A stretch of DNA of 52,211 nt. It comes from an uncultured Muribaculaceae bacterium. GTDB lineage: Bacteria > Bacteroidota > Bacteroidia > Bacteroidales > Muribaculaceae. The stretch is from the NCBI GenBank assembly GCA_938039795.1, contig CALHWU010000057.1, forward strand, positions 1 through 52,211, in the 5' to 3' direction. The notes beneath the pieces were generated by a model. The model was not told where the DNA came from. It did no database searches and was given only the letters and a program-made list of their open reading frames with translations. Both the position numbers and the translations under genes were made by a program. Below, piece after piece: positions 1 to 7,250 of this stretch. Numbering within the stretch: position 1 is the first letter of the stretch; the number at the start of each line of letters is the position of its first letter.

Positions 1-1242
1 GCGCATGTCGGTCAGCGTCACCCCTTCGCCACCCACATACCGCGCCAGACGCATGTCCACTCCAATGTATCCGTCCTCCACACGCTGCTCTTTCATCAGC
101 TGATTGCGTCCGCCGGTCAACCGCGTGCCATAGCGCGATATCAGCAGCCATATGCACCCCGCGGCGAGAAGTATGCCGACAAGCATGGTGGCCAGAGAAT
201 ACCATGCCGCCCGAGAGCTGACTCCGCCGAGACTGAAACTGAAATTCTCAAACAGACCGAAGAACACAGCGCCGGCCATCATGACGCCGCCCGCTATTCC
301 GGCTATGCCGAATCCGGGAATGACGAACAGTTCCAGAAGCATCAGCAGCAATCCGACGACAAACACCACCACGATCCAGCTCGACACCACTCCCGAAATA
401 TACAGGGGCAGGAAATAGAGCACCGCCGCGCCGAGGGCGGCCATCGACGGGAAGCCCATGCCGGGAGTCTGAAGCTCGAAGTATATGCCGCCGACTATTA
501 TCATGATCAGGATCGCCTGCACGCCGGGGCTGCTGAAAAATCCTATCAGACGGTCGACCCACGTGGGCTCGTAGCGCTGGATCTCGAAGGAGTCCACACC
601 GACCTGAGCCAATGCTTCGGCCACATTGTCGGCCTTTCCGTCGGCATAGCCCCATCTGATGGCCTCGTCGGGGGTGAAGGTAAGCACACGCGTCTCGTCA
701 ATGAGTCCGTCGACTTTCACGCGGGGATCCACCATCGCCTCCGCTATGACCGGGTCACGGCGCCACCGCCATTTGCCGTCGGCGCCGAGCACCTTGCCGT
801 GGCTCTCAGCAGTGGCCCTCATGATGCCGCGCATGTACGACTGATATTTGTCGGGCATTGCCTGGCCGTCGGCGCCGCTGACCACCGTGGCGGCCCCCAT
901 CGAGGCGTCGGGACGCATTATGACCGTATCGCACGCCAGAGCGATCAGCGCGCCGGCCGAGGCGGCGTTGTTGTCGACAAACGCCACTGTCGGCAGTCCG
1001 CAATGAAGCAGCGCGGTGCGTATCGAGTCGGCAGCCCCGACTTCGCCGCCGTAGGTGTTGAGATGTACGAGCACAAGCTGCGCGCCATTGTCGCGCGCGG
1101 CGTTGAGTCCGGCCCGCGTGATCTGCCAGGTGGAAGCTCCTATCTCGTCGTCGAGATTGATCTGATAGACTTTCACTGCGGCCCCGCAGGCAGCCGACAT
1201 GGCGAGCATCAGAGCCGCCAGCATTGTGATGATGCGTTTCAT
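1..1242 (-). CDS. NfeD-like membrane-bound ClpP-class serine protease, 3' end cut by window edge
   Basis: Translation from the ATG at 1242 gives 414 residues without a stop before the left edge. A signal peptide (about residues 1-22) is followed by a ClpP/SppA-like fold with LNTYGGEV (61-68) and NAASAGALIAL, where Ser95 fits the nucleophile; Lys131 in DKYQSYM is the likely general base, as in archaeal PH1510/1510-N. A hydrophobic region of about four membrane segments follows (about 228-345), then the start of the soluble NfeD OB-fold domain. The family cleaves membrane proteins, often beside stomatins; no stomatin gene is visible here. The start overlaps the stop of the upstream flippase-like gene (ATGA), so the two are translationally coupled. 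The C-terminal end is outside the window. Confidence 0.88.
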   Translation of the reverse strand, partial: MKRIITMLAALMLAMSAACGAAVKVYQINLDDEIGASTWQITRAGLNAARDNGAQLVLVHLNTYGGEVGAADSIRTALLHCGLPTVAFVDNNAASAGALIALACDTVIMRPDASMGAATVVSGADGQAMPDKYQSYMRGIMRATAESHGKVLGADGKWRWRRDPVIAEAMVDPRVKVDGLIDETRVLTFTPDEAIRWGYADGKADNVAEALAQVGVDSFEIQRYEPTWVDRLIGFFSSPGVQAILIMIIVGGIYFELQTPGMGFPSMAALGAAVLYFLPLYISGVVSSWIVVVFVVGLLLMLLELFVIPGFGIAGIAGGVMMAGAVFFGLFENFSFSLGGVSSRAAWYSLATMLVGILLAAGCIWLLISRYGTRLTGGRNQLMKEQRVEDGYIGVDMRLARYVGGEGVTLTDMR

Positions 1243-2267
1243 TGCAAGTGTCTCTTACGCGACCAGGCGGGTATCACCACCGCTCCGGCCGCAAGGTAAA
1301 TGTAATAGGTCAGTATGCGCCACATGACGGCCACGACAAGAGTCATCGACCTGTCGCCGACAAGATCGCCGTAATAGGTGGTGAACAGCCATTCGCTGAT
1401 GCCGCTTCCTCCCGGGGTGGGGCTGACCGTCAGCAGCAGCCATACGATGGCCTGGCGGCCGAGCACGAGAGCCTGCGGCGCGTCGGGGATAAAGGCAGCG
1501 AAGAGAGCGTTGACCACCAGAAATCGCGACAGCCAGCTGAGGGCCGTGGCTCCCGCCGCCTTTGCCCACCACCGCCATCCCATGTCGCGCATCTGGCGGC
1601 TCGTCTCAAGCAGGTCGCCGGCCACGCCGTCCATTGTCTTCTGCCACCGGCGCAGCCATTTGCGGGCAAAAAGCCTGCGGAGCAAAGAGCTCATGGCCGA
1701 CGGCCGGAGGATTATGGCGACGAAGAGCACTATGGTCCAAGCCACAGTCACGCCCCACACGGCCCAGAATGCGGCGCGTATGCCGGTATCGACCGCCGAG
1801 CCTCCGCTGCCGCTGAAGCCGAAGATGGCTTCCGGGCCGAGAACAATCAGCGCCAGCGGGCCGACGACCGCCATGAATCCCTCGTCGAGCAGCAGCGTGA
1901 CGAGCATCACGGAGCTCGCCCGTCCGCCGCTGACCCCCTCGCGATGCATGAACCATACGCTCATGGCGCTTCCGCCGGCAGTAGTCGGGGTGATGGCTGA
2001 TGTGAACTCGCACATCATGGTGACTCTCAGCGCGGCCATCGGGCTGAGCCGTCCGTCGGTCAGCAGGCGGAACCGCCACGCAAGGCCGAATTCGCGTCCG
2101 GCCACGGCAAGCAGCGCCAGCGAAAGCGCCCACACCGCGCGCCCCGACCACGGGATACGCTCAAGATCGGCCATACTGAACTCCCGGCCGAACAGCCACG
2201 CCACTACCGCCACTCCTATGACGAGCGGCAGCAGCGTCTTGAGTATCAGGCTGCGGTCGGCTTTCAT
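1239..2267 (-). CDS. Flippase-like / lysylphosphatidylglycerol synthase TM-region family membrane protein (UPF0104)
   Basis: A 342-residue integral membrane protein with about eight hydrophobic segments. The family pattern of the UPF0104/LPG_synthase_TM proteins is visible: an early TM, the segment CEFTSAITPTTAGGSAMSVW (about 86-105), and near the C-terminus SPTPGGSGISEWLF. Members without the soluble MprF synthase domain, like this one, are called YbhN/AglD-type flippase-like proteins; the substrate is unknown. It starts 3 bp downstream of the UvrA-like gene and overlaps the NfeD-like gene by 4 bp, so all lie in one minus-strand unit. Confidence 0.85.
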   Translation of the reverse strand: MKADRSLILKTLLPLVIGVAVVAWLFGREFSMADLERIPWSGRAVWALSLALLAVAGREFGLAWRFRLLTDGRLSPMAALRVTMMCEFTSAITPTTAGGSAMSVWFMHREGVSGGRASSVMLVTLLLDEGFMAVVGPLALIVLGPEAIFGFSGSGGSAVDTGIRAAFWAVWGVTVAWTIVLFVAIILRPSAMSSLLRRLFARKWLRRWQKTMDGVAGDLLETSRQMRDMGWRWWAKAAGATALSWLSRFLVVNALFAAFIPDAPQALVLGRQAIVWLLLTVSPTPGGSGISEWLFTTYYGDLVGDRSMTLVVAVMWRILTYYIYLAAGAVVIPAWSRKRHLQ

Positions 2268-2270
2268 GAC

Positions 2271-3332
2271 TTATCGGTGAAGTTTCTCCTGAAGATAGCG
2301 GCCGGTGTAGGATGCATCGCAGGCGGCCACCTCTTCGGGTGTGCCGCAGCAGACTACATTGCCCCCTTCGGCGCCCCCCTCGGGGCCTATGTCGATCACG
2401 TGGTCGGCCGTCTTGATTACGTCCATGTTGTGCTCGATGATGATCACGGTATGTCCGGCCGAGATGAGGCGTCCGAACGAGTCCATCAGAGTGTTGATGT
2501 CGTGGAAATGCAGTCCGGTGGTGGGCTCGTCGAATATGAACACCGTAGGCCGCGGTTTCTCCATCGAGAGATAGTAGGCGAGCTTCACGCGCTGATTCTC
2601 GCCGCCCGAGAGTGTCGACGAACTCTGCCCGAGCCGTATGTAGCCCAGCCCGACGTCGGAGAGCGGACGGAGGCGGCGGACGATCTTCTTCTCGGTCGGG
2701 CCGTCGGCCTCGCCGAAAAACTCTATCGCCTCGTCGACGGTCATCTCAAGCACGTCGTAGACCGACTTGCCGCGATAGGTGATGTCGAGCACGTCGCGCT
2801 TGAAGCGTTTGCCGTGGCACTCCTCGCACTCCACGGTGATGTCGGCCATAAACTGCATCTCGATGGTGATCGTCCCCTCGCCCTTGCACTCTTCGCACCG
2901 GCCCCCTTCGGCGTTGAACGAGAAGTAGCCCGGGCCGTAGCCCATCTGCCTGGCTCCCTGCTGGTCGGCGTAGAGGCGGCGTATCTCGTCGTAGGCCTTG
3001 AGATAGGTGGCGGGATTGCTGCGGGTCGAGCGGCCGATCGGATTCTGGTCGACGAACTCCACGGCCTCCACACGATGCAGATCGCCGCCGAGCGAGTCGA
3101 ACGAGCCCGGCGCATCGACCGGCACGTCGAACCGGCGCGCCAGAGCGCGGTAAAGCACGTCGCGCACGAGCGTCGACTTGCCGCTGCCGCTCACTCCGGT
3201 GACCACCGTGATGACTCCGAGCGGAAACTTCACGTCGATGTTCTTGAGATTGTGCACCCGGGCTCCGAGTACCTCAAGCTGCTCTTCTGCGGCGGTTGGT
3301 GCAGTGTCGTGGTGTTGTGTGGCTGCAGTCAT
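2271..3332 (-). CDS. UvrA-like protein consisting only of the C-terminal ABC half
   Basis: 353 residues that align by eye to the second half of bacterial UvrA (normally about 940 aa). Walker A GVSGSGKST is at 46-54, the Q-loop region has DQNPIGRSTRSNPATY (95-110), the zinc finger is C146/C149-C169/C172, the ABC signature LSGGENQR is at 241-248, Walker B FIFDEPTTG at 265-273 and the H-loop His at 301. The first ~20 residues are a low-complexity leader (MTAATQHHDTAPTAAEEQ) where the whole first ABC domain, UvrB-binding and DNA-insertion domains should be. No UvrA N-half lies upstream: the lytic transglycosylase gene ends 12 bp before the ATG. All catalytic motifs are intact, so it is not an obviously decayed gene. 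It may be a split UvrA, a paralogue, or the remainder of a deletion. Confidence 0.85.
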   Translation of the reverse strand: MTAATQHHDTAPTAAEEQLEVLGARVHNLKNIDVKFPLGVITVVTGVSGSGKSTLVRDVLYRALARRFDVPVDAPGSFDSLGGDLHRVEAVEFVDQNPIGRSTRSNPATYLKAYDEIRRLYADQQGARQMGYGPGYFSFNAEGGRCEECKGEGTITIEMQFMADITVECEECHGKRFKRDVLDITYRGKSVYDVLEMTVDEAIEFFGEADGPTEKKIVRRLRPLSDVGLGYIRLGQSSSTLSGGENQRVKLAYYLSMEKPRPTVFIFDEPTTGLHFHDINTLMDSFGRLISAGHTVIIIEHNMDVIKTADHVIDIGPEGGAEGGNVVCCGTPEEVAACDASYTGRYLQEKLHR

Positions 3333-3344
3333 GATGTTTCTGCG

Positions 3345-4265
3345 TTAATCCGTTATCCAGTTGCGGTAGTAGACGGTCGGTTTCTGCCGGCTCCTGAGCT
3401 GTGCGCCGGGTTTGGGCACCATCACAGTATATGTCTTGCCCGATTTGTTGGGGAGCGACTTGGCGCGGATCCAGGGGTTGTACTCCCTGAGCGCCATGTA
3501 GGTGGTGCCGTGTGCTGCCGCCCATATCTGCCAGTCGTCGACCGGTTCGCTTACTTTGACGGCTGTGCATTCCGCAGGGCGGTAGAGCTGATCGGCCGTT
3601 AGTTCGAATCCGTAGGCATCGGGCCGCGTCATGATGAGTTTCATGGCAAGCAGCCGGAACATATAGCGTGAGGTCTCGTCGGTCAGATAAAGGTCGTAGG
3701 CGGTGTTCTGGCCCTGCGCTTCAAGTTCGCGGGAGATGCGGGCCATGCCTCCGTTGTAGGAGGCCGCGACTGATTCCCAGTTGCCGAAGCGCGAATAAGC
3801 GCGCTTTAGGAAGCGACAGGCTGCGTCGGTAGCTTTCTCAAGGTTGTAGCGCTCGTCGACATAGTTGTTCACTTCAAGGCCATACTCTTTGGCTGTCGCG
3901 GGCATGAACTGCCATATTCCGGCAGCTCCGGCTCCGGAGCGTGCGCGGGGATTGAGGTAGCTCTCTATGCATGCGAGATATAGCAGGTCGGAGGGCACTC
4001 CGTGGCGTTTCAGTATCGGAGCCATTGCCGGAAAATACCGGTTTGCGCGCTTGATGGTGAGAAGAGTGTTGCCGTGGGTGTAGACCATTGATGTCAGTTC
4101 GCGGTCGAAGCGCTCGTACATGTCGTTGCGGTCGAGACTGACGGTCTTGCCGGCAAAACTTACCTTGGCAGGTATCTCGGGGTTGATCACGGCCGAGTGC
4201 TGGGCCATGGCGGCTATGGATGCGGTGGCGGCGAGAGAGAGTAGTATGTAGCGTAGTCTGTTCAT
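3345..4265 (-). CDS. Lytic murein transglycosylase, SLT/MltD-type (GH23)
   Basis: 306 residues starting at MNRLRY, chosen because it begins a clear signal peptide ending near AMAQ (about 21); a longer open frame upstream would run into the coding region of the neighbour. The GH23 goose-lysozyme-like domain shows the catalytic Glu in LACIESYLNP, then GAAGIWQFMPATA and VAASYNGG, the standard SLT motifs. The C-terminus (WAAAHGTTYMALREYNPW, then KTYTVMVP) looks like a single degenerate LysM module for peptidoglycan binding. The enzyme cleaves the MurNAc-GlcNAc bond to 1,6-anhydro products in the periplasm. The gene lies 71 bp downstream of the T9SS-sorted protein gene and just upstream of the UvrA-like gene, all on the minus strand. 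Confidence 0.9.
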   Translation of the reverse strand: MNRLRYILLSLAATASIAAMAQHSAVINPEIPAKVSFAGKTVSLDRNDMYERFDRELTSMVYTHGNTLLTIKRANRYFPAMAPILKRHGVPSDLLYLACIESYLNPRARSGAGAAGIWQFMPATAKEYGLEVNNYVDERYNLEKATDAACRFLKRAYSRFGNWESVAASYNGGMARISRELEAQGQNTAYDLYLTDETSRYMFRLLAMKLIMTRPDAYGFELTADQLYRPAECTAVKVSEPVDDWQIWAAAHGTTYMALREYNPWIRAKSLPNKSGKTYTVMVPKPGAQLRSRQKPTVYYRNWITD

Positions 4266-4336
4266 GTCGTTTCGGTTTTGAAGTTGTGTGGAGGTTTGAG
4301 ATAAAGTGGAATGCAGTAGGCTGTTATATGTGTGTT

Positions 4337-5605
4337 TTATCGTTTTCGTCGGATTATATTGATGTCGCCCCCGAGATTGTAGTGTCTGCCGTCGGCACCC
4401 CGCGCTTTGATGACATAGTAGTATGCCCCGGGGTCGACGAGCCGGCCCTTGTAGCGTCCGTCCCATCCCTGCGAGGGATCGGTGAGCGATGCGAGCTTGA
4501 CGCCCCACCTGTTGAAGATGTGGCATTCAAACTCCACGATGGAGCGGTAGCTGACCTCCCATTCGTCGTTGACTCCCTCGGAGTCGCCGGGAGAGAATGC
4601 GTTGGGGCATGACAGGCGGCTCTCGCCTATGCTTACGTTGTATGTGTCGCCGTATGTCTGGCAGGATCCGTCGGCATTTGCGGCGGTGAAGCGGACGAAG
4701 AAATTTCCTGCGTCGCGGAAAGTATAAGTGAAATCGGTGGACTTTTCGCTGACGGTAATGTCAGTGAATTCCTCGTCGGTGGCGATCTGCCACTCGGAGA
4801 AAGCGGCGGCATCGGTCGCCCAGGCGGTGAATGTCGCTTCAAGAGGCGCCGAATTTGCGGATGCATTCTCGCCGGAGGTCTGCTCGTTGGAGTTTTCCCT
4901 TTGTTCAGTCGTCATACGGGTGGAGCATGCCACGGCAGTGGGAGTGAAGTCTGACGTGGTGACTTGAGCCGGACGCTGCCACTCGGTCAGAAACCGGTCA
5001 CCGCGCAGCGTGAAGCGTGTGGCGCAGAGCGGTGCGTCGGTCACGATGACATCGCGGAGGAAGGGATAGGACTCCACGTTTTCGCGCCGTGCAAAGCCGT
5101 CCTCTTCGGATGCTTCAAGAGTGGTGTATGTGAGCGTGATCTGACGGTCGATCTCGAATGAGCGTCCGTTGATGCCGTGATAGGTCATGCGCGGGGCCGA
5201 GCCGGTGTAGAAGAGTTCGAGCGAAGAGCAGTCGGATGATGCGACGCTCAGTTCTCCCGTTGTCATGGGAGTTTCTCTCCAGTCGGTCACCCAGAAGAAG
5301 GTTCTGTCATCCCCCTCTTCGGCTATATATCCATGACTGCCCGCGCGAAGGCCGATTGTCGTTCCCTCGCCGATCTTTGTTGCGTCGGCGGCGCCGGTAG
5401 CTCCGAAGATATACCAGGTGGCTCCTCCGGGGGAAGTGACCTCAGCCCGTAGGCCGTCGGCGCCGTCGGTCACCCACGCATGGTTGAGTCCGCTCGCCGG
5501 CTGGGTCTCTACCTCGATGGGGACGACCGGAGCGGTCAGTCTGACGTCGGCTGATGCTTTAAGGGCGGCGGTGACGAGCAATATGTAGACAATCGGTAGG
5601 CGCAT
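4337..5605 (-). CDS. Gliding-motility-associated C-terminal domain protein (T9SS type B cargo)
   Basis: 422 residues with an N-terminal signal peptide (MRLPIVYILLVTAALKASA). A PKD-like beta domain lies around 275-330 (ATFTAWATDA through FVRFTAANADG). The last ~85 residues are the type B sorting domain (CHU_C/TIGR04131): CPNAFSPGDSEGVNDEW, then FNRWGVKLA, GWDGRYKGRLVDPGAYYYVI and terminal basic residues. This marks export across the outer membrane by the type IX secretion system. The N-terminal part is not recognised. A TAATTTTG box on the minus strand (plus 5630-5637) lies 24 nt before the ATG. Confidence 0.85.
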   Translation of the reverse strand: MRLPIVYILLVTAALKASADVRLTAPVVPIEVETQPASGLNHAWVTDGADGLRAEVTSPGGATWYIFGATGAADATKIGEGTTIGLRAGSHGYIAEEGDDRTFFWVTDWRETPMTTGELSVASSDCSSLELFYTGSAPRMTYHGINGRSFEIDRQITLTYTTLEASEEDGFARRENVESYPFLRDVIVTDAPLCATRFTLRGDRFLTEWQRPAQVTTSDFTPTAVACSTRMTTEQRENSNEQTSGENASANSAPLEATFTAWATDAAAFSEWQIATDEEFTDITVSEKSTDFTYTFRDAGNFFVRFTAANADGSCQTYGDTYNVSIGESRLSCPNAFSPGDSEGVNDEWEVSYRSIVEFECHIFNRWGVKLASLTDPSQGWDGRYKGRLVDPGAYYYVIKARGADGRHYNLGGDINIIRRKR

Positions 5606-5629
5606 TCAGGTAAAAAACGTTTTAGCCTG

Positions 5630-5637
5630 CAAAATTA
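5630..5637 (-). promoter_or_regulatory. Bacteroidota -7 box (TAATTTTG) of the T9SS cargo gene
   Basis: Reads TAATTTTG on the minus strand, matching TAnnTTTG, with a predicted leader of about 20 nt to the ATG at 5605. No convincing -33 TTTG was found. Confidence 0.5.
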
Positions 5638-5705
5638 CTAAATCTGTAGCGTTTTACGATGCGCCGCCACCTTTTAGGCGTGTTAAGTATCCATAAAACT
5701 GACAA

Positions 5706-5855
5706 TCATATTCCGAAGCGCCAGCCGAATTTGGCGGAGGTGCTGAAAAGTCCGTTGGCGGCTATAGAATCAAGGTCAAACGACAACGCCGCCGCATTGA
5801 AAGATACGGCACATGCTAATAGCAAAAGTGTCCGGCTCAGGGCTGCGTTAAACAT
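5706..5855 (-). CDS. Small secreted-type hypothetical protein (49 aa) with its own promoter
   Basis: Starts MFNAALSRTLLLLACAVSFN, a good signal peptide ending near AAA, and leaves only about 25 mature residues ending KFGWRFGI. A TAATTTTG box on the minus strand (plus 5889-5896) lies 33 nt upstream of the ATG, and the terminator of the cytochrome bd operon is just upstream of that, so it looks like a separate transcription unit. The aromatic C-terminal end resembles the last strand of an outer-membrane barrel. It may therefore be the fused head and tail of a deleted barrel protein rather than a true small protein. No family is recognised. Confidence 0.45.
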   Translation of the reverse strand: MFNAALSRTLLLLACAVSFNAAALSFDLDSIAANGLFSTSAKFGWRFGI

Positions 5856-5888
5856 GATCAGTCAGCTTGCTCTTGTCGTTAGTAATTG

Positions 5889-5896
5889 CAAAATTA
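5889..5896 (-). promoter_or_regulatory. Bacteroidota -7 box (TAATTTTG) of the 49-aa gene
   Basis: TAATTTTG on the minus strand, just below a terminator hairpin and 33 nt above the start codon of the small secreted-type protein. Confidence 0.45.
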
Positions 5897-5919
5897 ATAA
5901 AATAATCTGTGGCGGTGTA

Positions 5920-5953
5920 AAAAAGAGCCCACGTCCGGATGGCGGAAGTGGGC
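5920..5953 (-). terminator. Intrinsic terminator, second hairpin downstream of cydB
   Basis: On the minus strand the arms GCCCAC (5948-5953) and GTGGGC (5927-5932), extended by an inner TCCG/CGGA pair, are followed by CTCTTTTTTAC. Hairpin plus T-run orientation fits the end of a minus-strand transcript. Confidence 0.65.
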
Positions 5954-6053
5954 CGAGAAGGTTATATATCCTACGGTTTACCCTTTGGTTAGACTCAGGG
6001 CTAAAACAGGGCCTTGGCTTTTTAATAACGCCAGCAAAATGCCTTCTCTTGCA

Positions 6054-6093
6054 AGTAAAACGCCGGGATGCGGCGGTGGTTTGCATTCCGGCG
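6054..6093 (-). terminator. Intrinsic terminator directly downstream of cydB
   Basis: Inverted arms of 11 nt with one G-T/mismatch position (6061-6071 and 6083-6093), followed on the minus strand by TTTTAC. It begins 27 bp after the cydB stop. Together with the hairpin at 5927-5953 it makes a double stop; the ~105 nt between the two hairpins contains no gene I can see. Confidence 0.65.
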
Positions 6094-6119
6094 TTAAAAT
6101 ATGTTGTCGGCAGGGCGGT

Positions 6120-7241
6120 TCAGTGGCCGGAGTCGGTTGCGGTCACCTTTACCGAGTCCATCTTGCGCCATGCCACGATGATGTAGGCGGCTACGAAAGG
6201 CACAATCACCGACACCCAGCTCATCACAGTGAGGGTGAAGTGTGTGGAGGAACTGTTGCGTATGCTGAGCGAGCTCTGCGGATCAAGCAGCGACGGATAA
6301 TAGGCTGTGGCGTTGAATCCGGCGTAGCAGAAGAGGGCTATGATGACGAGGATCGTGCCTGCGCCGGCCCACCATATTCCTCCGCGCCATGTGGAGCGGA
6401 ATATGGTGCCTCCGATACCCCAGAGCACCGCGAGCACTCCGGCTGCGAACGCTATTGTGGCCGGCCAGAGTGTGAGGATGTTGTGGAGATACTTGTAGTC
6501 GGTCCACTCGAACGTGCCGGCGTCGGTCTGAGTCAGCCCGCGCTGTGTGAGCAGCACGGCGAGAAATGCCAGAAACAGCACTACGAAGACGATGCCGTTG
6601 ACGGCCGTCTGCCGGCGCAGCTTGGCGCAGAATGCGTCGTCGGCAATGTCGTTGAGCATGTAGAGCGAGGCAAGCGTACGGGCGAGCATCAGCACAGTCA
6701 CTCCCAGAAGCAGGTTCTTCCAGCAGGCGATAGCCTCAAGCCCGTGGGTAGGCGCCCATCGGGATATGACGGGCGATTCATGGTCGAGTATGTTGCCCAT
6801 GCTTACGGTGAACTCCGCTCCGAAAAACATCATGCCTACTGCCACGCCGAGCAGTATGCATCCCACGCAGCCGTTGATCAGCAGGAAGCAGTCGTAGGTG
6901 CGTGTGCCGAAGAGGTTGCCCGGCTTGCGGCGGAATTCATAGCTGACAGCCTGAAGCACGAAGCTGAAGAGTATGAGCATCCAGAGCCAGTAGGCGCCCC
7001 CGAAGCTTGTGGAGTAGAACAGCGGGAACGATGCGAAAAATGCGCCGCCGAATACTACGAGCGTAGTGAATGTCAGCTCCCATTTCTTGCCGAGCGAGCC
7101 GATGATCATGGTGCGTTCCGTCTCAGCAAAGCGCTGGAAGAGCATGGTCTGTCCGCCCTGCACGAAGAGCAGAAATACGAGCAGAGCGCCCAGTACGGCT
7201 ATAAGCAGCCACCAGTAATCCTGAAGATATTCGAGTTCCAT
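6120..7241 (-). CDS. cydB: Cytochrome bd ubiquinol oxidase subunit II
   Basis: 373 residues with about nine membrane segments, starting MELEYLQDYWWLLIAVLG. The CydB signatures are seen: an early FVQGGQTMLF, then a long central region and the C-terminal NATAYYPSLLDP / SSLSIRNSSST stretch characteristic of the family (usual N-A-S-P-Y-L region). With CydA it forms the quinol:O2 oxidoreductase of the inner membrane, the high-affinity oxidase that lets Bacteroidales use and remove nanomolar oxygen. It lies 9 bp after cydA and ends just before two terminator hairpins. Confidence 0.96.
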   Translation of the reverse strand: MELEYLQDYWWLLIAVLGALLVFLLFVQGGQTMLFQRFAETERTMIIGSLGKKWELTFTTLVVFGGAFFASFPLFYSTSFGGAYWLWMLILFSFVLQAVSYEFRRKPGNLFGTRTYDCFLLINGCVGCILLGVAVGMMFFGAEFTVSMGNILDHESPVISRWAPTHGLEAIACWKNLLLGVTVLMLARTLASLYMLNDIADDAFCAKLRRQTAVNGIVFVVLFLAFLAVLLTQRGLTQTDAGTFEWTDYKYLHNILTLWPATIAFAAGVLAVLWGIGGTIFRSTWRGGIWWAGAGTILVIIALFCYAGFNATAYYPSLLDPQSSLSIRNSSSTHFTLTVMSWVSVIVPFVAAYIIVAWRKMDSVKVTATDSGH

Positions 7242-7250
7242 ATTGTCAGA

